Origin: Tateyamaria omphalii
Lineage (GTDB): Bacteria; Pseudomonadota; Alphaproteobacteria; Rhodobacterales; Rhodobacteraceae
DNA length: 64,000 nucleotides
NCBI RefSeq assembly: GCF_001969365.1
Contig: NZ_CP019312.1
Span: 682,001-746,000, forward strand
Reading direction: 5' to 3'
The notes beneath the pieces are model-generated. The model ran no database searches. It had not been told where the DNA came from and saw nothing but the letters and a program-made list of their open reading frames with translations. A program made the translations under genes and the position numbers. This document shows positions 25,034 to 34,055 of the stretch, in pieces (the first letter of the stretch is position 1; each line of letters begins with the position of its first letter).

Positions 25034-25537
25034 TTGCGACACCTGCCACACGATATCGACATCCTGATCGAAGACGACCGCTGGCAGCAGGCCGGACTTA
25101 CGATGCTGGCTCAAACAGCCATCGCGGCCACAGTCGAGCATCAGGATATTCCCGAGGCGTCTGTGTCGGTGCTGGCCTGTGACGACACACGCATCGCTGC
25201 GCTCAATGCGGATTTCCGCGGCAAACAGATGCCAACCAACGTGCTCAGCTGGCCCGAGGAGGATCTGGGATCAGAGGAGGCTGGCGCCGCGCCGCACCCG
25301 CCGGTGCCGGATCCCGGCGGTACGCTCAGCCTCGGCGACATTGCCATCGCCTATGACACTTGCGCGCGGGAATCGGCGGAGCAGGGCAAGCCGTTTGACG
25401 CCCACGTGACCCATTTGCTTGTTCACGGAACGTTACATCTGCTGGGCTATGACCACATCCGTGACCTTGACGCCACGCGTATGGAGGCGTTGGAGGTCGA
25501 AATACTTGGCAAACTGGGCCTGCCTGACCCATATTAG
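25034..25537 (+). CDS. ybeY: Endoribonuclease YbeY
   Basis: A 167-residue metalloprotein. The zinc motif [11 protein letters not shown] near residue 133 is the YbeY signature (H-x3-H-x5-H), preceded by [18 protein letters not shown] and GDIAIAYDT, both typical. YbeY takes part in 16S rRNA 3' end maturation and 70S quality control. The reading frame offers no ATG before the conserved ILIEDDRW start. TTG at 25034, directly after the repeat hairpin and without a clear ribosome binding site, is the best candidate. It lies between phoH and ybeX as in most proteobacteria. Confidence 0.9.
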   Translation: MRHLPHDIDILIEDDRWQQAGLTMLAQTAIAATVEHQDIPEASVSVLACDDTRIAALNADFRGKQMPTNVLSWPEEDLGSEEAGAAPHPPVPDPGGTLSLGDIAIAYDTCARESAEQGKPFDAHVTHLLVHGTLHLLGYDHIRDLDATRMEALEVEILGKLGLPDPY

Positions 25538-25582
25538 GCGCTATTGTGGGGCTGGCCCCAACTGTGACTTGGATAGGAGCCA

Positions 25583-26470
25583 ATGGGCGATACCGACGGA
25601 TCGTCTGACGCGGCGCAACGCGCGCAGTCAGACACTGACATGACCAAACCTTCGAAAAGCGGTGGCTTTCTGTCGCGTGTGATTGGCGCGCTCAGCCCGA
25701 ATGACAACGATGATGCGTCATCCGACATGCCCGCCTTGCGCCCTCAATCTCATGGCATGATCAACCTGCGCCGTTTGCGGGTCGAAGATGTCGCCGTCCC
25801 CAAGGCTGACATCACCGCCGTCGCCGACACGGTGTCTCTGGATGAATTGGTGCAAGTGTTCAAGGAAAGCGGCTATACCCGCCTGCCGGTTTTCGAGGGC
25901 ACGCTCGACACGCCCATCGGCTTTGCCCATCTCAAGGACGTGGCGCTGCAACACGGGTTCAATGGCGGCGCGGCCAATTTCGATCTGCGTGCGCGGCTGC
26001 GCCCGCTGCTGTTTGTACCGCCATCCATGACCATCGGCGTCCTGTTGACCAAGATGCAGACGGAACGCCGGCACATGGCGCTGGTCATCGACGAATATGG
26101 CGGCGTCGACGGCCTCGTCACCATCGAGGACTTGATCGAGCAGGTCATTGGCGAGATCGAGGATGAACATGACGTGGACGAAGGTGTGCTGTTCACCCGC
26201 GAAAAGACCGGGTGCTACCTCGCGGTCGCCAAAACCCCGCTCAAGGAATTCGAGGCCGAGATTGGCGTGTCCCTGACCACCCACGACGACGTGGATGAGG
26301 AGGAGATCGACACGCTCGGCGGCCTGGTCTTTATGCTTGCCGGTCGTGTGCCCGCCCGGGGCGAGGTCGTGTTGCATCCCGATGGCCCACAGTTCGAGGT
26401 TATCGACGCAGACCCGCGTCGCATCAAGCGTATGCGCGTGCGGCTGACGGGACCGGAGCCAGCTGAATGA
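25583..26470 (+). CDS. corC: CBS-domain protein YbeX/CorC
   Basis: A 295-residue cytoplasmic protein. It has two CBS domains (about residues 75-190; RLPVFEGTLDTPIGFAHLKD and MALVIDEYGGVDGLVTIEDL) and a C-terminal CorC/HlyC domain with DVDEEEIDTLGGLVF. The membrane DUF21 domain of larger family members is absent, which matches E. coli YbeX/CorC. It has been linked to magnesium/cobalt efflux and to ribosome-related functions through its phoH-ybeY neighbourhood. It starts 45 bases after ybeY and its stop overlaps lnt by four bases. Confidence 0.88.
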   Translation: MGDTDGSSDAAQRAQSDTDMTKPSKSGGFLSRVIGALSPNDNDDASSDMPALRPQSHGMINLRRLRVEDVAVPKADITAVADTVSLDELVQVFKESGYTRLPVFEGTLDTPIGFAHLKDVALQHGFNGGAANFDLRARLRPLLFVPPSMTIGVLLTKMQTERRHMALVIDEYGGVDGLVTIEDLIEQVIGEIEDEHDVDEGVLFTREKTGCYLAVAKTPLKEFEAEIGVSLTTHDDVDEEEIDTLGGLVFMLAGRVPARGEVVLHPDGPQFEVIDADPRRIKRMRVRLTGPEPAE

Positions 26471-27984
26471 CCAGACTACGTGCCCGGATTGAGCATGCTC
26501 CGATCTGGGCGCAGGTCCCGCTTGCGATGGCAGCCGGTGCAGCGGGTTCATTTGCCCACGCGCCATTTGATCTGCCCATCGCGATCCTGATCCCTCTGAT
26601 CGCTGCCTTTGGGTTGCTCTCGATTGCGCGGTCGGTCACGTCGGCCGGTCTGCTCGGTCTGGCCCTTGGCGCCGGTTACTTTGCCGCCACGCTGACCTGG
26701 ATCGTCGAACCCTTTCAGGTTGATGCCGCGACGACGGGCTGGATGGCGCCCTTTGCGTTGCTGTTCATGTCTGTGGGCCTGGGGCTTTTCTGGGCGGCGG
26801 CCCTGGCCCTTTCGCGCTGGGCTGGTGCACACAGCTGGGTTCTGGTCTTTGCGATGACCGGGACAGAAATGCTGCGCGCCTATCTTCTGACCGGCTTTCC
26901 CTGGGCCACGCCGCCTCAAGCTCTCGTCGGTGGTATGGCCGGGCACTTGCTGTCCTGGGCCGGGCCACATGGCACGATGCTGGTTATGATGGCCGCGGCA
27001 GGTCTGGCTTGGGCTGTGCCGCGTGAGTGGGTCAAAGTCGCAATTGTCGTCGCCTTGGCAGCGGTGATCGACGTGATACCGTTGCGCAGTGCGGACAGCC
27101 CGCTGACCGACAAGACCGTCCGCCTTATCCAGCCGAATGCGCCGCAGCAGGAAAAGTGGGATCCCGCGCGCATTCCGACCTTCATCAATCGCCAGATTGA
27201 CTACACGGCCGATGGCGATGTGCCCGACCTTGTCGTCTGGCCCGAAACCGCCTTGCCGTACCTGCTGGACCAGGCACAACCGGCGCTGGACGTGATCGCC
27301 GAGGCAGCGCGTGGCGCACCGGTGGTCCTGGGGATCCAGCGCGAAGAGGCGGAACAGTATTACAACAGCCTCGTGACCCTTGATGCCACAGGACACGTCA
27401 CACAGATCTATGACAAGCACCATCTGGTGCCGTTTGGTGAATACATGCCGTTGCCGGGCCTGTTTCGCAGGCTGGGCATTCAATCCATCGCGGAACGTGT
27501 GGATGGCGGATACACGCCCGGACCGGGCCCACAGCTGCTGGACATGGGACCGCTTGGCAAAGCGCTGCCGCTTATCTGCTATGAGGCGGTCTTCGCTCAT
27601 GACGTAGGGGCGTCTCCCGAGCGTCCGGACTTCCTGATGCAACTGACCAACGACGCCTGGTTCGGCATGCGGTCCGGCCCGCAACAGCATCTTGCCCAAG
27701 CACAGATGCGGGCCATTGAACAGGGACTGCCACTGATCCGCGCGGCCAACACCGGCATCTCTGCCGTCATTGATCCAGAGGGTCGGATCACGGCATCGCT
27801 GGCCCTCAACCAGGCGGGATACATGGACGCACGGCTGCCCGCACCGGGTGCGCCCACACTTTATAGCCGGACGGGCGATCTACCCTGGGTTCTGCTTGTG
27901 ATGCTGGGTTTGATTGGTGCTGTGTTGCACCGCGCACAGACACGTCGCGCGCAGCCCATTGACGCCCCCGCGCCCGAGGCGTAA
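26467..27984 (+). CDS. lnt: Apolipoprotein N-acyltransferase
   Basis: A 505-residue inner-membrane enzyme with about six N-terminal helices, a periplasmic nitrilase-fold domain (about 215-470) and a final helix. The catalytic triad is visible as Glu in VVWPETALPYL, Lys in YDKHHLVPFGEY and Cys in LICYEAVF. It adds the third acyl chain to the N-terminal Cys of lipoproteins, such as the one encoded at 23543. Start ATG overlaps the corC stop. Confidence 0.93.
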   Translation: MTRLRARIEHAPIWAQVPLAMAAGAAGSFAHAPFDLPIAILIPLIAAFGLLSIARSVTSAGLLGLALGAGYFAATLTWIVEPFQVDAATTGWMAPFALLFMSVGLGLFWAAALALSRWAGAHSWVLVFAMTGTEMLRAYLLTGFPWATPPQALVGGMAGHLLSWAGPHGTMLVMMAAAGLAWAVPREWVKVAIVVALAAVIDVIPLRSADSPLTDKTVRLIQPNAPQQEKWDPARIPTFINRQIDYTADGDVPDLVVWPETALPYLLDQAQPALDVIAEAARGAPVVLGIQREEAEQYYNSLVTLDATGHVTQIYDKHHLVPFGEYMPLPGLFRRLGIQSIAERVDGGYTPGPGPQLLDMGPLGKALPLICYEAVFAHDVGASPERPDFLMQLTNDAWFGMRSGPQQHLAQAQMRAIEQGLPLIRAANTGISAVIDPEGRITASLALNQAGYMDARLPAPGAPTLYSRTGDLPWVLLVMLGLIGAVLHRAQTRRAQPIDAPAPEA

Positions 27985-27995
27985 GCGGGTTCGGA

Positions 27996-28044
27996 CGCGC
28001 CACAACGGCTTCCTGACGTGGCGTGATTGAACCTAATGGAGCGC
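27996..28044 (+). ncRNA. SAM/SAH riboswitch upstream of metK
   Basis: A compact H-type pseudoknot element. An 8-bp stem (CGCGCCAC at 27996-28003 with GTGGCGTG at 28018-28025, one G-T pair) encloses the loop AACGGCTTCCTGAC. Loop bases GCTTCC (28008-28013) can pair with GGAGC (28038-28042), which is the ribosome binding site of metK. The ACAACGGCTTCCTGACGTGG core and the position before metK match the SAM/SAH class known from Rhodobacterales. Binding of S-adenosylmethionine would hide the ribosome binding site and shut off metK translation. Confidence 0.88.
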
Positions 28045-28046
28045 TC

Positions 28047-29228
28047 ATGTCCCGCAAAAACTATACCTTCACTTCGGAATCCGTTTCCGAGGGCCACCCC
28101 GATAAAGTCTGCGACCGTATCTCCGACGCCGTGCTTGATGCGTTAATCGCAGAAGAGCCAGAAGCCCGCGTCGCCTGCGAGACATTTGCCACGACCGACC
28201 GCGTTGTCATCGGCGGCGAAGTTGGCCTGAGCGATCAGGACAAGCTTCACGATTACATGGGCAAGATCGACGAAATTGCACGCGCTTGTATCAAGGACAT
28301 CGGGTATGAGCAGGACAAGTTCCATCACGCCACATGCGAGATCACGAACCTGTTGCACGAACAGTCCGCCCACATTGCGCAGGGCGTTGATGCGGCTGGC
28401 GACAAGGATGAAGGGGCAGGGGACCAGGGCATCATGTTCGGCTTTGCAACGAACGAGACGCCTGAACTCATGCCGGCCCCCATCCACTACGCGCACGCCA
28501 TCCTGCGGCGTCTGGCCGAGGTCCGCAAGGACGGCAGCGAACCTGCATTGGGCCCCGATGCCAAGTCGCAGCTTTCGGTGATCTACCGCGATGGCAAACC
28601 GGTGGGAATCAGTTCGCTCGTGCTGTCGACCCAGCATCTCGACGATGCGTTGAGCAGCCACGACATCCACGCTATCGTCGCCCCATACATTGAAGAGGTG
28701 TTGCCGGACGGGTGGCTGACGGCCGAAACAGAATGGCACGTGAACCCGACAGGCAAGTTTGTGATTGGCGGTCCTGACGGTGATGCGGGTCTGACCGGGC
28801 GCAAGATCATCGTGGACACCTATGGCGGCGCAGCCCCGCATGGTGGCGGCGCGTTTTCGGGCAAGGACCCGACCAAGGTAGACCGCTCGGCGGCTTATGC
28901 GGCGCGCTACCTCGCCAAGAACGTCGTGGCCGCCGGTCTGGCGGAGAAGTGTACGATCCAGCTGTCCTATGCCATCGGCGTGTCGAAACCATTGTCGATC
29001 TATTGCGATACGTTTGGGACGGGCCAGGTCCCGGACGCCAAGATCGAGAGTGCCGTCGCCCAGGCGATGGATCTGACGCCGCGCGGGATCCGCGAGCATC
29101 TGTCGCTGAACAAGCCGATCTATCAGCGCACGGCGGCCTATGGCCATTTCGGTCGTGCGCCGGACCCCGATGGTGGGTTCAGCTGGGAACGCACCGATCT
29201 GGCGGACGCACTGACCTCCGCGATCTAA
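28047..29228 (+). CDS. metK: S-adenosylmethionine synthetase
   Basis: A 393-residue SAM synthetase. It begins with [20 protein letters not shown] (ATP-binding His and Lys) and contains [16 protein letters not shown] and [19 protein letters not shown], the family signatures. It makes S-adenosylmethionine from methionine and ATP. I chose the ATG at 28047, which follows GGAGC by four bases and is the start controlled by the upstream riboswitch; an earlier in-frame start would lie inside the RNA element. The SAM produced supports MiaB, TrmB and the other methyltransferases in the window. Confidence 0.96.
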   Translation: MSRKNYTFTSESVSEGHPDKVCDRISDAVLDALIAEEPEARVACETFATTDRVVIGGEVGLSDQDKLHDYMGKIDEIARACIKDIGYEQDKFHHATCEITNLLHEQSAHIAQGVDAAGDKDEGAGDQGIMFGFATNETPELMPAPIHYAHAILRRLAEVRKDGSEPALGPDAKSQLSVIYRDGKPVGISSLVLSTQHLDDALSSHDIHAIVAPYIEEVLPDGWLTAETEWHVNPTGKFVIGGPDGDAGLTGRKIIVDTYGGAAPHGGGAFSGKDPTKVDRSAAYAARYLAKNVVAAGLAEKCTIQLSYAIGVSKPLSIYCDTFGTGQVPDAKIESAVAQAMDLTPRGIREHLSLNKPIYQRTAAYGHFGRAPDPDGGFSWERTDLADALTSAI

Positions 29229-29343
29229 GCTCACGCAGGGGCGAATGCGCGCGCACCTGTTTCAACAGATCACCAAACGGTGCTTGGTATTTGAGCCATG
29301 GCTGGCTTAGCTTTCGTCTATTCCAAGATGAAAGGCGTCCGCC

Positions 29344-29940
29344 ATGGCATTTCTTCGTAAAACATTTTTGGCTGCCCTTTTGGCCGGCATGGCCGTCTTT
29401 GGCTGGGCTCATGCGCAGTCATCAGACAATGGCTCGGATGCAGACGTGTTGCCGGACGCAGAGGCCTTGCCAGAGGCGCCGCTTGAGCCACCCATGACGC
29501 TTTTGCGGATGGCTGAGATCATCCGCGCCATTGATCCCGAGGCGCAGCCTGCGGGCAACGCCATCCAGTTCACCATAGATGACATTCCGATCGTCGTAAT
29601 TGCAGACCCGGTTGCGGACCGGATGCGGGCGATGGTGCCCATCCGGTCGGCTGACGGCTTGGATGCGTCAGAATTGATGCGGCTGATGCAGGCCAATTTC
29701 GACAGCGCCCTTGATGCCCGCTATGCCGTGGCGCAGGGACGACTTTGGGGCGTTTTCATCCACCCACTAAGCCCGCTTGAAAAAGATCAGCTTTTGTCGG
29801 CCTTTGTGCAGACGATCAACGTGGCGCGCACTTATGGGCAGACCTATTCGGGCGGTGCAACCGTCTTTGGCGGCGGCGACAGCAACGGGATATACCGGGA
29901 ACTCCTGAAGGAACTTCAGGAGTTGGGGGAAGAAATCTGA
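29344..29940 (+). CDS. YbjN domain-containing exported protein
   Basis: A 198-residue protein with a clear signal peptide (FLAALLAGMAVFGWAHAQ) and a YbjN-like domain: MAEIIRAIDPEAQ, QFTIDDIPIVVIAD, then LMRLMQANFDSALDARYAV and WGVFIHPLSPL. YbjN proteins resemble type III secretion chaperones in fold and are linked to motility and stress in E. coli, without a known molecular role. The exported form is common in Rhodobacteraceae. It follows metK by 115 bases that hold no gene; it has its own promoter region and an AAGG-like ribosome binding site. Confidence 0.65.
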   Translation: MAFLRKTFLAALLAGMAVFGWAHAQSSDNGSDADVLPDAEALPEAPLEPPMTLLRMAEIIRAIDPEAQPAGNAIQFTIDDIPIVVIADPVADRMRAMVPIRSADGLDASELMRLMQANFDSALDARYAVAQGRLWGVFIHPLSPLEKDQLLSAFVQTINVARTYGQTYSGGATVFGGGDSNGIYRELLKELQELGEEI

Positions 29941-29951
29941 TCCCGTTCCGT

Positions 29952-30545
29952 TTAGCGCGTTTTGCGCATGTAGCGGAACAGGCCCATCAACACGCCAAGA
30001 ATAAGCAAAAGCCCAAGCATGTCGCCGATCATGTATTTGAGCATGCTCAAGATGAAATCGTCCTGGGGAATGTTTCTGTGTCGTATGACGTGGACAAGCA
30101 CCGATATCACGACGGACGCCGCAACCCCGCCCGCAATCATGGTGCGCCAAGCCCGACCTGCGGTGACATTGCGGCGATCATCACGCGTCGCCCAGTCGAG
30201 CGCTGCGAATATGGCCGGCGCTGTGCCATAGCTTGCCAGCCACGTGACGTAGGTCACCACCGTATCAAATGGCATCCCGACCCAGAAGATGTTTCCAATG
30301 ACGATGCCCGGCGCCAGATACAGGATGCAGCGCCACCCTTCAAAAAAGGCAGAGATCACTTTGATGCCGAACGGCAGATAGAACAGCGTGGCCAGAGTGG
30401 GCAACATCGGCATGAACATGCGTTGGCCGTCCATGATCAGTTCCCACGTCAAGAAATAGGCGATGATCAAAGCACCGCTGTGCAAGCCAATCTTAAGTAA
30501 TACATCGTTGTTTAGTCGGGCTGATGTGTTCAGGGATTTTGACAA
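29952..30545 (-). CDS. Polytopic membrane protein, hypothetical
   Basis: A 197-residue membrane protein with about five hydrophobic segments (near 20-38, 47-65, 72-90, 132-152 and 165-187). The last helices (MIGDMLGLLLILGVLMGLF) resemble the end of MASE1-type sensor membrane domains, but no output domain follows, so this is only a resemblance. Base composition is clearly lower in GC than the neighbours, hinting at acquisition. A winged-helix gene lies 32 bases upstream on the same strand, so the two are probably co-transcribed and may be regulator and target. Function unknown. Confidence 0.55.
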   Translation of the reverse strand: MSKSLNTSARLNNDVLLKIGLHSGALIIAYFLTWELIMDGQRMFMPMLPTLATLFYLPFGIKVISAFFEGWRCILYLAPGIVIGNIFWVGMPFDTVVTYVTWLASYGTAPAIFAALDWATRDDRRNVTAGRAWRTMIAGGVAASVVISVLVHVIRHRNIPQDDFILSMLKYMIGDMLGLLLILGVLMGLFRYMRKTR

Positions 30546-30577
30546 GCGAGATGCTTTTTTGTTTGGGCGTCAGCTCC

Positions 30578-30940
30578 TTACAACTGGCCTGACGCGCGGT
30601 CCGAGAGCCGATAAAGCCCCATGGGAAACCCTTCGCATCGTTCGATCAATCCCCGTTTGATCAACTGTTTGAGAGTTCTGTGAAAAGTCGGTTGCGAGAT
30701 TTCTTTGACGATGGGATTAGCCCGCACCACGTCGGTGGAACACATGTTGTCGCCAGACTTGTTCTCCTTAATGCAGGCACAGAATGCCAACACGATGTCG
30801 CGTTCGTTGCGCGACAATTCGTGCATGCCAAAGTCTTTTTCCATCTCTTCGAGCAAAGCGCGGAGTTGTGCGATCTGCCCCAATATTTTCGTATCCACTA
30901 TACACCCAACCTGCGCCATTGTTTGGCGCCGCTTTTCCAC
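30578..30940 (-). CDS. Winged-helix DNA-binding protein, hypothetical regulator
   Basis: A 120-residue protein. The N-terminal third is helical with heptad-like Leu (ILGQIAQLRALLEEMEKDF); the rest has a winged-helix pattern, LSRNERDIVLAF, then TDVVRANPIVKEISQPTFHR (recognition helix), LKQLIKRGLIERC and a wing (GFPMGLYRLS). This resembles MarR/Rrf2-sized regulators but I cannot name the family. The start may be the GTG at 30940 or the ATG at 30919; neither has a strong ribosome binding site. A TAGTCA element lies 70 bases upstream and is found again as a full palindrome before the next gene. Confidence 0.5.
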   Translation of the reverse strand: MEKRRQTMAQVGCIVDTKILGQIAQLRALLEEMEKDFGMHELSRNERDIVLAFCACIKENKSGDNMCSTDVVRANPIVKEISQPTFHRTLKQLIKRGLIERCEGFPMGLYRLSDRASGQL

Positions 30941-31022
30941 GTTAAATACTTGCGATTATTCATTCTGACAACAAGATACCGGCGAAAAGGCGCCCTTTTG
31001 CCCGATCCGTAGTCAAAACTCC

Positions 31023-31673
31023 TCACATTTGGCTGTCATCGTCATAAGATGCACGCAAGAAGGCGTTCGTTACCGCGAAGTGCAGCGCCATCGACATTTC
31101 ATACTCTGAGGCCGGAAGTCGGACGCTTGCATCAGAGAAGTCGGAGTTCTCACGGTGGATCACGCACGTCCGCGTAAATGAACGTGACATTGTCAGCACT
31201 GCAAGCGGACGGTTGGCCCGTCGCAATTCGGAGAGTTGAATGAACACGTCTTTGATGTCGGATGATGCGTCCAGATCAAGCGCGAGCAGAACCTCCGATC
31301 CATCGCAGCAGGTCGCCAACTGGAATGCGGGATCGAAATCGTCGGATATCGTCAAGGATCTCATGCGCTCGGACAGCGCGCCCAGTGTCTCGGGCGCTTT
31401 GGATGTGCGCCCGCACACGAGGAAAACGTCGCGCGCCCATAGATCGTTGTCCGCGTCCAGCGCATCGGTGATTGTTGTAAATGCTGGATCTGTTGATGGC
31501 GATGAATGCCCGTCATCTTCGTTGCCCGGAAAGGCGACAATGTTACTTGGTACGCGTCTCACGTCAGGCGCGATGATATCTGGTCGCGCTGGCACGTCCG
31601 GTTTCACATCCACGGAAAATTCAGAATCAACCGTGTCACACTCGTGTTCGTAGTCGTCCATTTTCTTCCCCAA
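31023..31673 (-). CDS. Hypothetical protein with degenerate receiver-like C-terminal half
   Basis: A 216-residue protein. The first ~70 residues are polar and probably disordered. The later part (about 80-210) alternates strands and helices in an order reminiscent of a response-regulator receiver (VFLVCGR, VLLALDLDASSDIKDVFIQL, LAVLTMS, SVRLPASEYEMSMALHFAV), but without a convincing phospho-acceptor/Lys set, so it may be a pseudo-receiver or something else. It lies in the low-GC patch before rpsA and has the palindrome TAGTCATAATGACTA upstream. No family recognised. Confidence 0.45.
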   Translation of the reverse strand: MGKKMDDYEHECDTVDSEFSVDVKPDVPARPDIIAPDVRRVPSNIVAFPGNEDDGHSSPSTDPAFTTITDALDADNDLWARDVFLVCGRTSKAPETLGALSERMRSLTISDDFDPAFQLATCCDGSEVLLALDLDASSDIKDVFIQLSELRRANRPLAVLTMSRSFTRTCVIHRENSDFSDASVRLPASEYEMSMALHFAVTNAFLRASYDDDSQM

Positions 31674-32103
31674 GAAAGTAATAACGAAAGCCCCGGCTCG
31701 AAAACACCCTTTTTTATCTTATAAAGTCAGAACATCTTCGCCGCATACACCCTAAGCCGTAGTCATAATGACTACAATCTTGCGTTGTCAATCGCCCAGA
31801 CCTACCAAACGTGTCCGTATTCCGGTCAACGGGACGCTTGGCCATGTGGCAATACGCCAGCGATGTCGTGTTACAGGGTGAACGGTGCGAAGCGGGATGT
31901 GGCTTGCTAGACTGGCTCACCTGGACTATACCGCGCGCGTCTATGCCAGATGTCGAGTCATGAAAGCAGGCGGGCCCCAAGTTATCAAGGGCCTCAACGC
32001 GTTTGCCGATGTCGGGTTCTAGTCAAAAGCTCAAACCCAGCAAGACCGGCGGAGACAACCGCACGGCCCGCAAAACTGAACATAGTTAGGAAACCGACGC
32101 CAC
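31674..32103. other. 430-base intergenic region before rpsA
   Basis: No credible gene on either strand. The left part (31674-31800) is AT-rich and contains promoter-like sequence for the minus-strand gene plus the perfect 15-bp palindrome at 31760-31774. The right part should hold the rpsA promoter and leader. In many alphaproteobacteria cmk directly precedes rpsA; here cmk is at 49465 instead. Confidence 0.6.
31760..31774. promoter_or_regulatory. Perfect 15-bp palindrome TAGTCATAATGACTA
   Basis: A 7-bp perfect inverted repeat around a central A, about 90 bases upstream of the minus-strand gene starting at 31673. The nine bases CCGTAGTCA recur at 31007-31015, upstream of the winged-helix gene. 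The pair suggests a shared operator for the three-gene low-GC patch, possibly bound by the winged-helix protein. This is inference from position and symmetry. Confidence 0.4.
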
Positions 32104-33780
32104 ATGGCTGATAAAATGATGGAGGAATTCGAAGCCCTCCTGCAAGAAAGCTTCGAAATGGACACGCCCGAAGAGGGGTCTGTTGTCAAAGGTAAGGTCC
32201 TTGCCATCGAGGCGGGCCAAGCCATCATCGACGTAGGCTACAAGATGGAAGGCCGCGTCGAGCTTAAAGAATTCGCAAATCCCGGTGAAGCGCCCGAAAT
32301 CTCTGTCGGGGACGAGGTCGAAGTGTACCTGCGCGCCGCCGAGAACGCCCGCGGCGAAGCTGTTATCTCGCGCGAGATGGCCCGCCGCGAAGAAGCCTGG
32401 GATCGCCTGGAAAAAGCATATGCCGACGACGCCCGCGTCGAAGGGGCCATCTTTGGCCGCGTCAAGGGTGGCTTCACGGTCGACCTCGGTGGTGCCGTGG
32501 CCTTCCTGCCCGGCTCTCAGGTTGACGTGCGCCCCGTACGTGACGCTGGCCCGTTGATGGGTCTGAAGCAGCCGTTCCAAATCCTGAAAATGGACCGTCG
32601 TCGTGGCAACATCGTTGTGTCGCGCCGCGCGATCCTCGAAGAATCGCGTGCCGAACAGCGCGCCGAAGTCATCGGCAACCTGACCGAAGGTCAGAACGTC
32701 GACGGCGTGGTCAAGAACATCACCGAATACGGTGCATTTGTTGACCTTGGCGGTGTTGACGGCCTGCTGCACGTCACCGACATGGCATGGCGCCGCGTGA
32801 ACCACCCGTCCGAGATCCTCACCATCGGTGAGACGATCAAGGTGCAGGTGATCAAGATCAACAAGGAAACCCACCGCATTTCGCTGGGCATGAAGCAACT
32901 GCAAGAAGATCCATGGGATCTGGTGGCTGCCAAGTACCCGCTGGAATCGACCCACACAGGCCGCGTGACCAACATCACCGACTACGGTGCCTTTGTTGAG
33001 CTGGAACCCGGTGTCGAGGGCCTCGTTCACGTGTCCGAAATGTCTTGGACTAAAAAGAACGTGCATCCGGGCAAGATCGTGTCCACCTCGCAAGAGGTCG
33101 AAGTCATGGTTCTGGAAATCGACGGTGCCAAGCGCCGCGTGTCTCTGGGCCTGAAACAGACCATGCGCAACCCATGGGAAGTGTTTGCAGAAACACACCC
33201 CGAGGGCACCGAGGTCGAAGGCGAAGTCAAGAACATCACCGAATTCGGTCTGTTCGTTGGCCTCGAAGGCGACATCGACGGCATGGTTCACCTGTCCGAC
33301 CTGTCGTGGGACCAGCGTGGCGAAGAAGCCATTCAGGATTACCGCAAGGGCGACATGGTTGGCGCGGTTGTGTCCGAAGTGGACGTCGAGAAGGAGCGTA
33401 TCTCGCTCTCGATCAAAGCGGTTGGCGGCGACAAGTTTGCTGAAGCCGTGGGCGGCGTGAAGCGCGGCTCGATCGTGACCGTGGAAGTGACAGCCATCGA
33501 AGATGGCGGTGTCGAAGTGGAATATGAAGGCATGAAATCCTTCATCCGCCGCTCCGACCTGTCGCGTGACCGTGCCGAACAGCGCCCCGAGCGTTTCTCG
33601 GTCGGTGACAAGGTTGATGTCCGCATCACCAACATCGACAGCAAGACCCGCCGTCTGGGCGTCTCGATCAAGGCGCGCGAAATCGCCGAAGAGAAAGAGG
33701 CCGTGGAACAGTACGGTTCGTCCGACAGCGGTGCATCGCTGGGCGATATCCTCGGTGCCGCGCTCAAGGGCGACGAGTAA
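32104..33780 (+). CDS. rpsA: 30S ribosomal protein S1
   Basis: A 558-residue protein with six S1 OB-fold repeats. Domains 3-5 show the repeated pattern VKNITEYGAFVDLGGVDGLL, VTNITDYGAFVELEPGVEGL and VKNITEFGLFVGLEGDIDGM. It helps recruit mRNAs with weak ribosome binding sites to the 30S subunit. The length is typical. A strong terminator follows 27 bases after the stop, and ihfB lies downstream. The codon usage is strongly biased to C-ending codons, as expected for a highly expressed gene. Confidence 0.96.
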   Translation: MADKMMEEFEALLQESFEMDTPEEGSVVKGKVLAIEAGQAIIDVGYKMEGRVELKEFANPGEAPEISVGDEVEVYLRAAENARGEAVISREMARREEAWDRLEKAYADDARVEGAIFGRVKGGFTVDLGGAVAFLPGSQVDVRPVRDAGPLMGLKQPFQILKMDRRRGNIVVSRRAILEESRAEQRAEVIGNLTEGQNVDGVVKNITEYGAFVDLGGVDGLLHVTDMAWRRVNHPSEILTIGETIKVQVIKINKETHRISLGMKQLQEDPWDLVAAKYPLESTHTGRVTNITDYGAFVELEPGVEGLVHVSEMSWTKKNVHPGKIVSTSQEVEVMVLEIDGAKRRVSLGLKQTMRNPWEVFAETHPEGTEVEGEVKNITEFGLFVGLEGDIDGMVHLSDLSWDQRGEEAIQDYRKGDMVGAVVSEVDVEKERISLSIKAVGGDKFAEAVGGVKRGSIVTVEVTAIEDGGVEVEYEGMKSFIRRSDLSRDRAEQRPERFSVGDKVDVRITNIDSKTRRLGVSIKAREIAEEKEAVEQYGSSDSGASLGDILGAALKGDE

Positions 33781-33807
33781 GCCCGCAGCACTTTGCTGAG
33801 CGTTTCG

Positions 33808-33832
33808 AAGGGGCCCCGCGGGGCCCCTTTTT
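33808..33832 (+). terminator. Rho-independent terminator of rpsA
   Basis: AAGGGGCCCC pairs with GGGGCCCCTT across a two-base centre (GC), followed by T residues. It ends transcription 27 bases after the rpsA stop, so ihfB needs its own promoter. Confidence 0.88.
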
Positions 33833-34055
33833 CTATGTCATTTAACGTGTCGAATCGTTCTCGTTTCAAATGTCCCACGATGGGACACACGCGGGCATTG
33901 TGCCAGATGAGGGTCTAAAAACCGCTCATGTTCCTGTGCAGAAGGCAAAAAATCGACCCAAGCCCAAATACGGGCTATTCCCGAAAGCCACGTTTGTTCC
34001 TATAGTTACGGGACGGCTAAAGAAAAAATGTCCGAGTCTCTCGGGAGGGAATAAG

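Noticed and set aside
27996..28044. SAM-II or SAM-I riboswitch upstream of metK
   Set aside because: Too short and wrong architecture; the single stem with loop-to-ribosome-binding-site pairing fits the SAM/SAH class.
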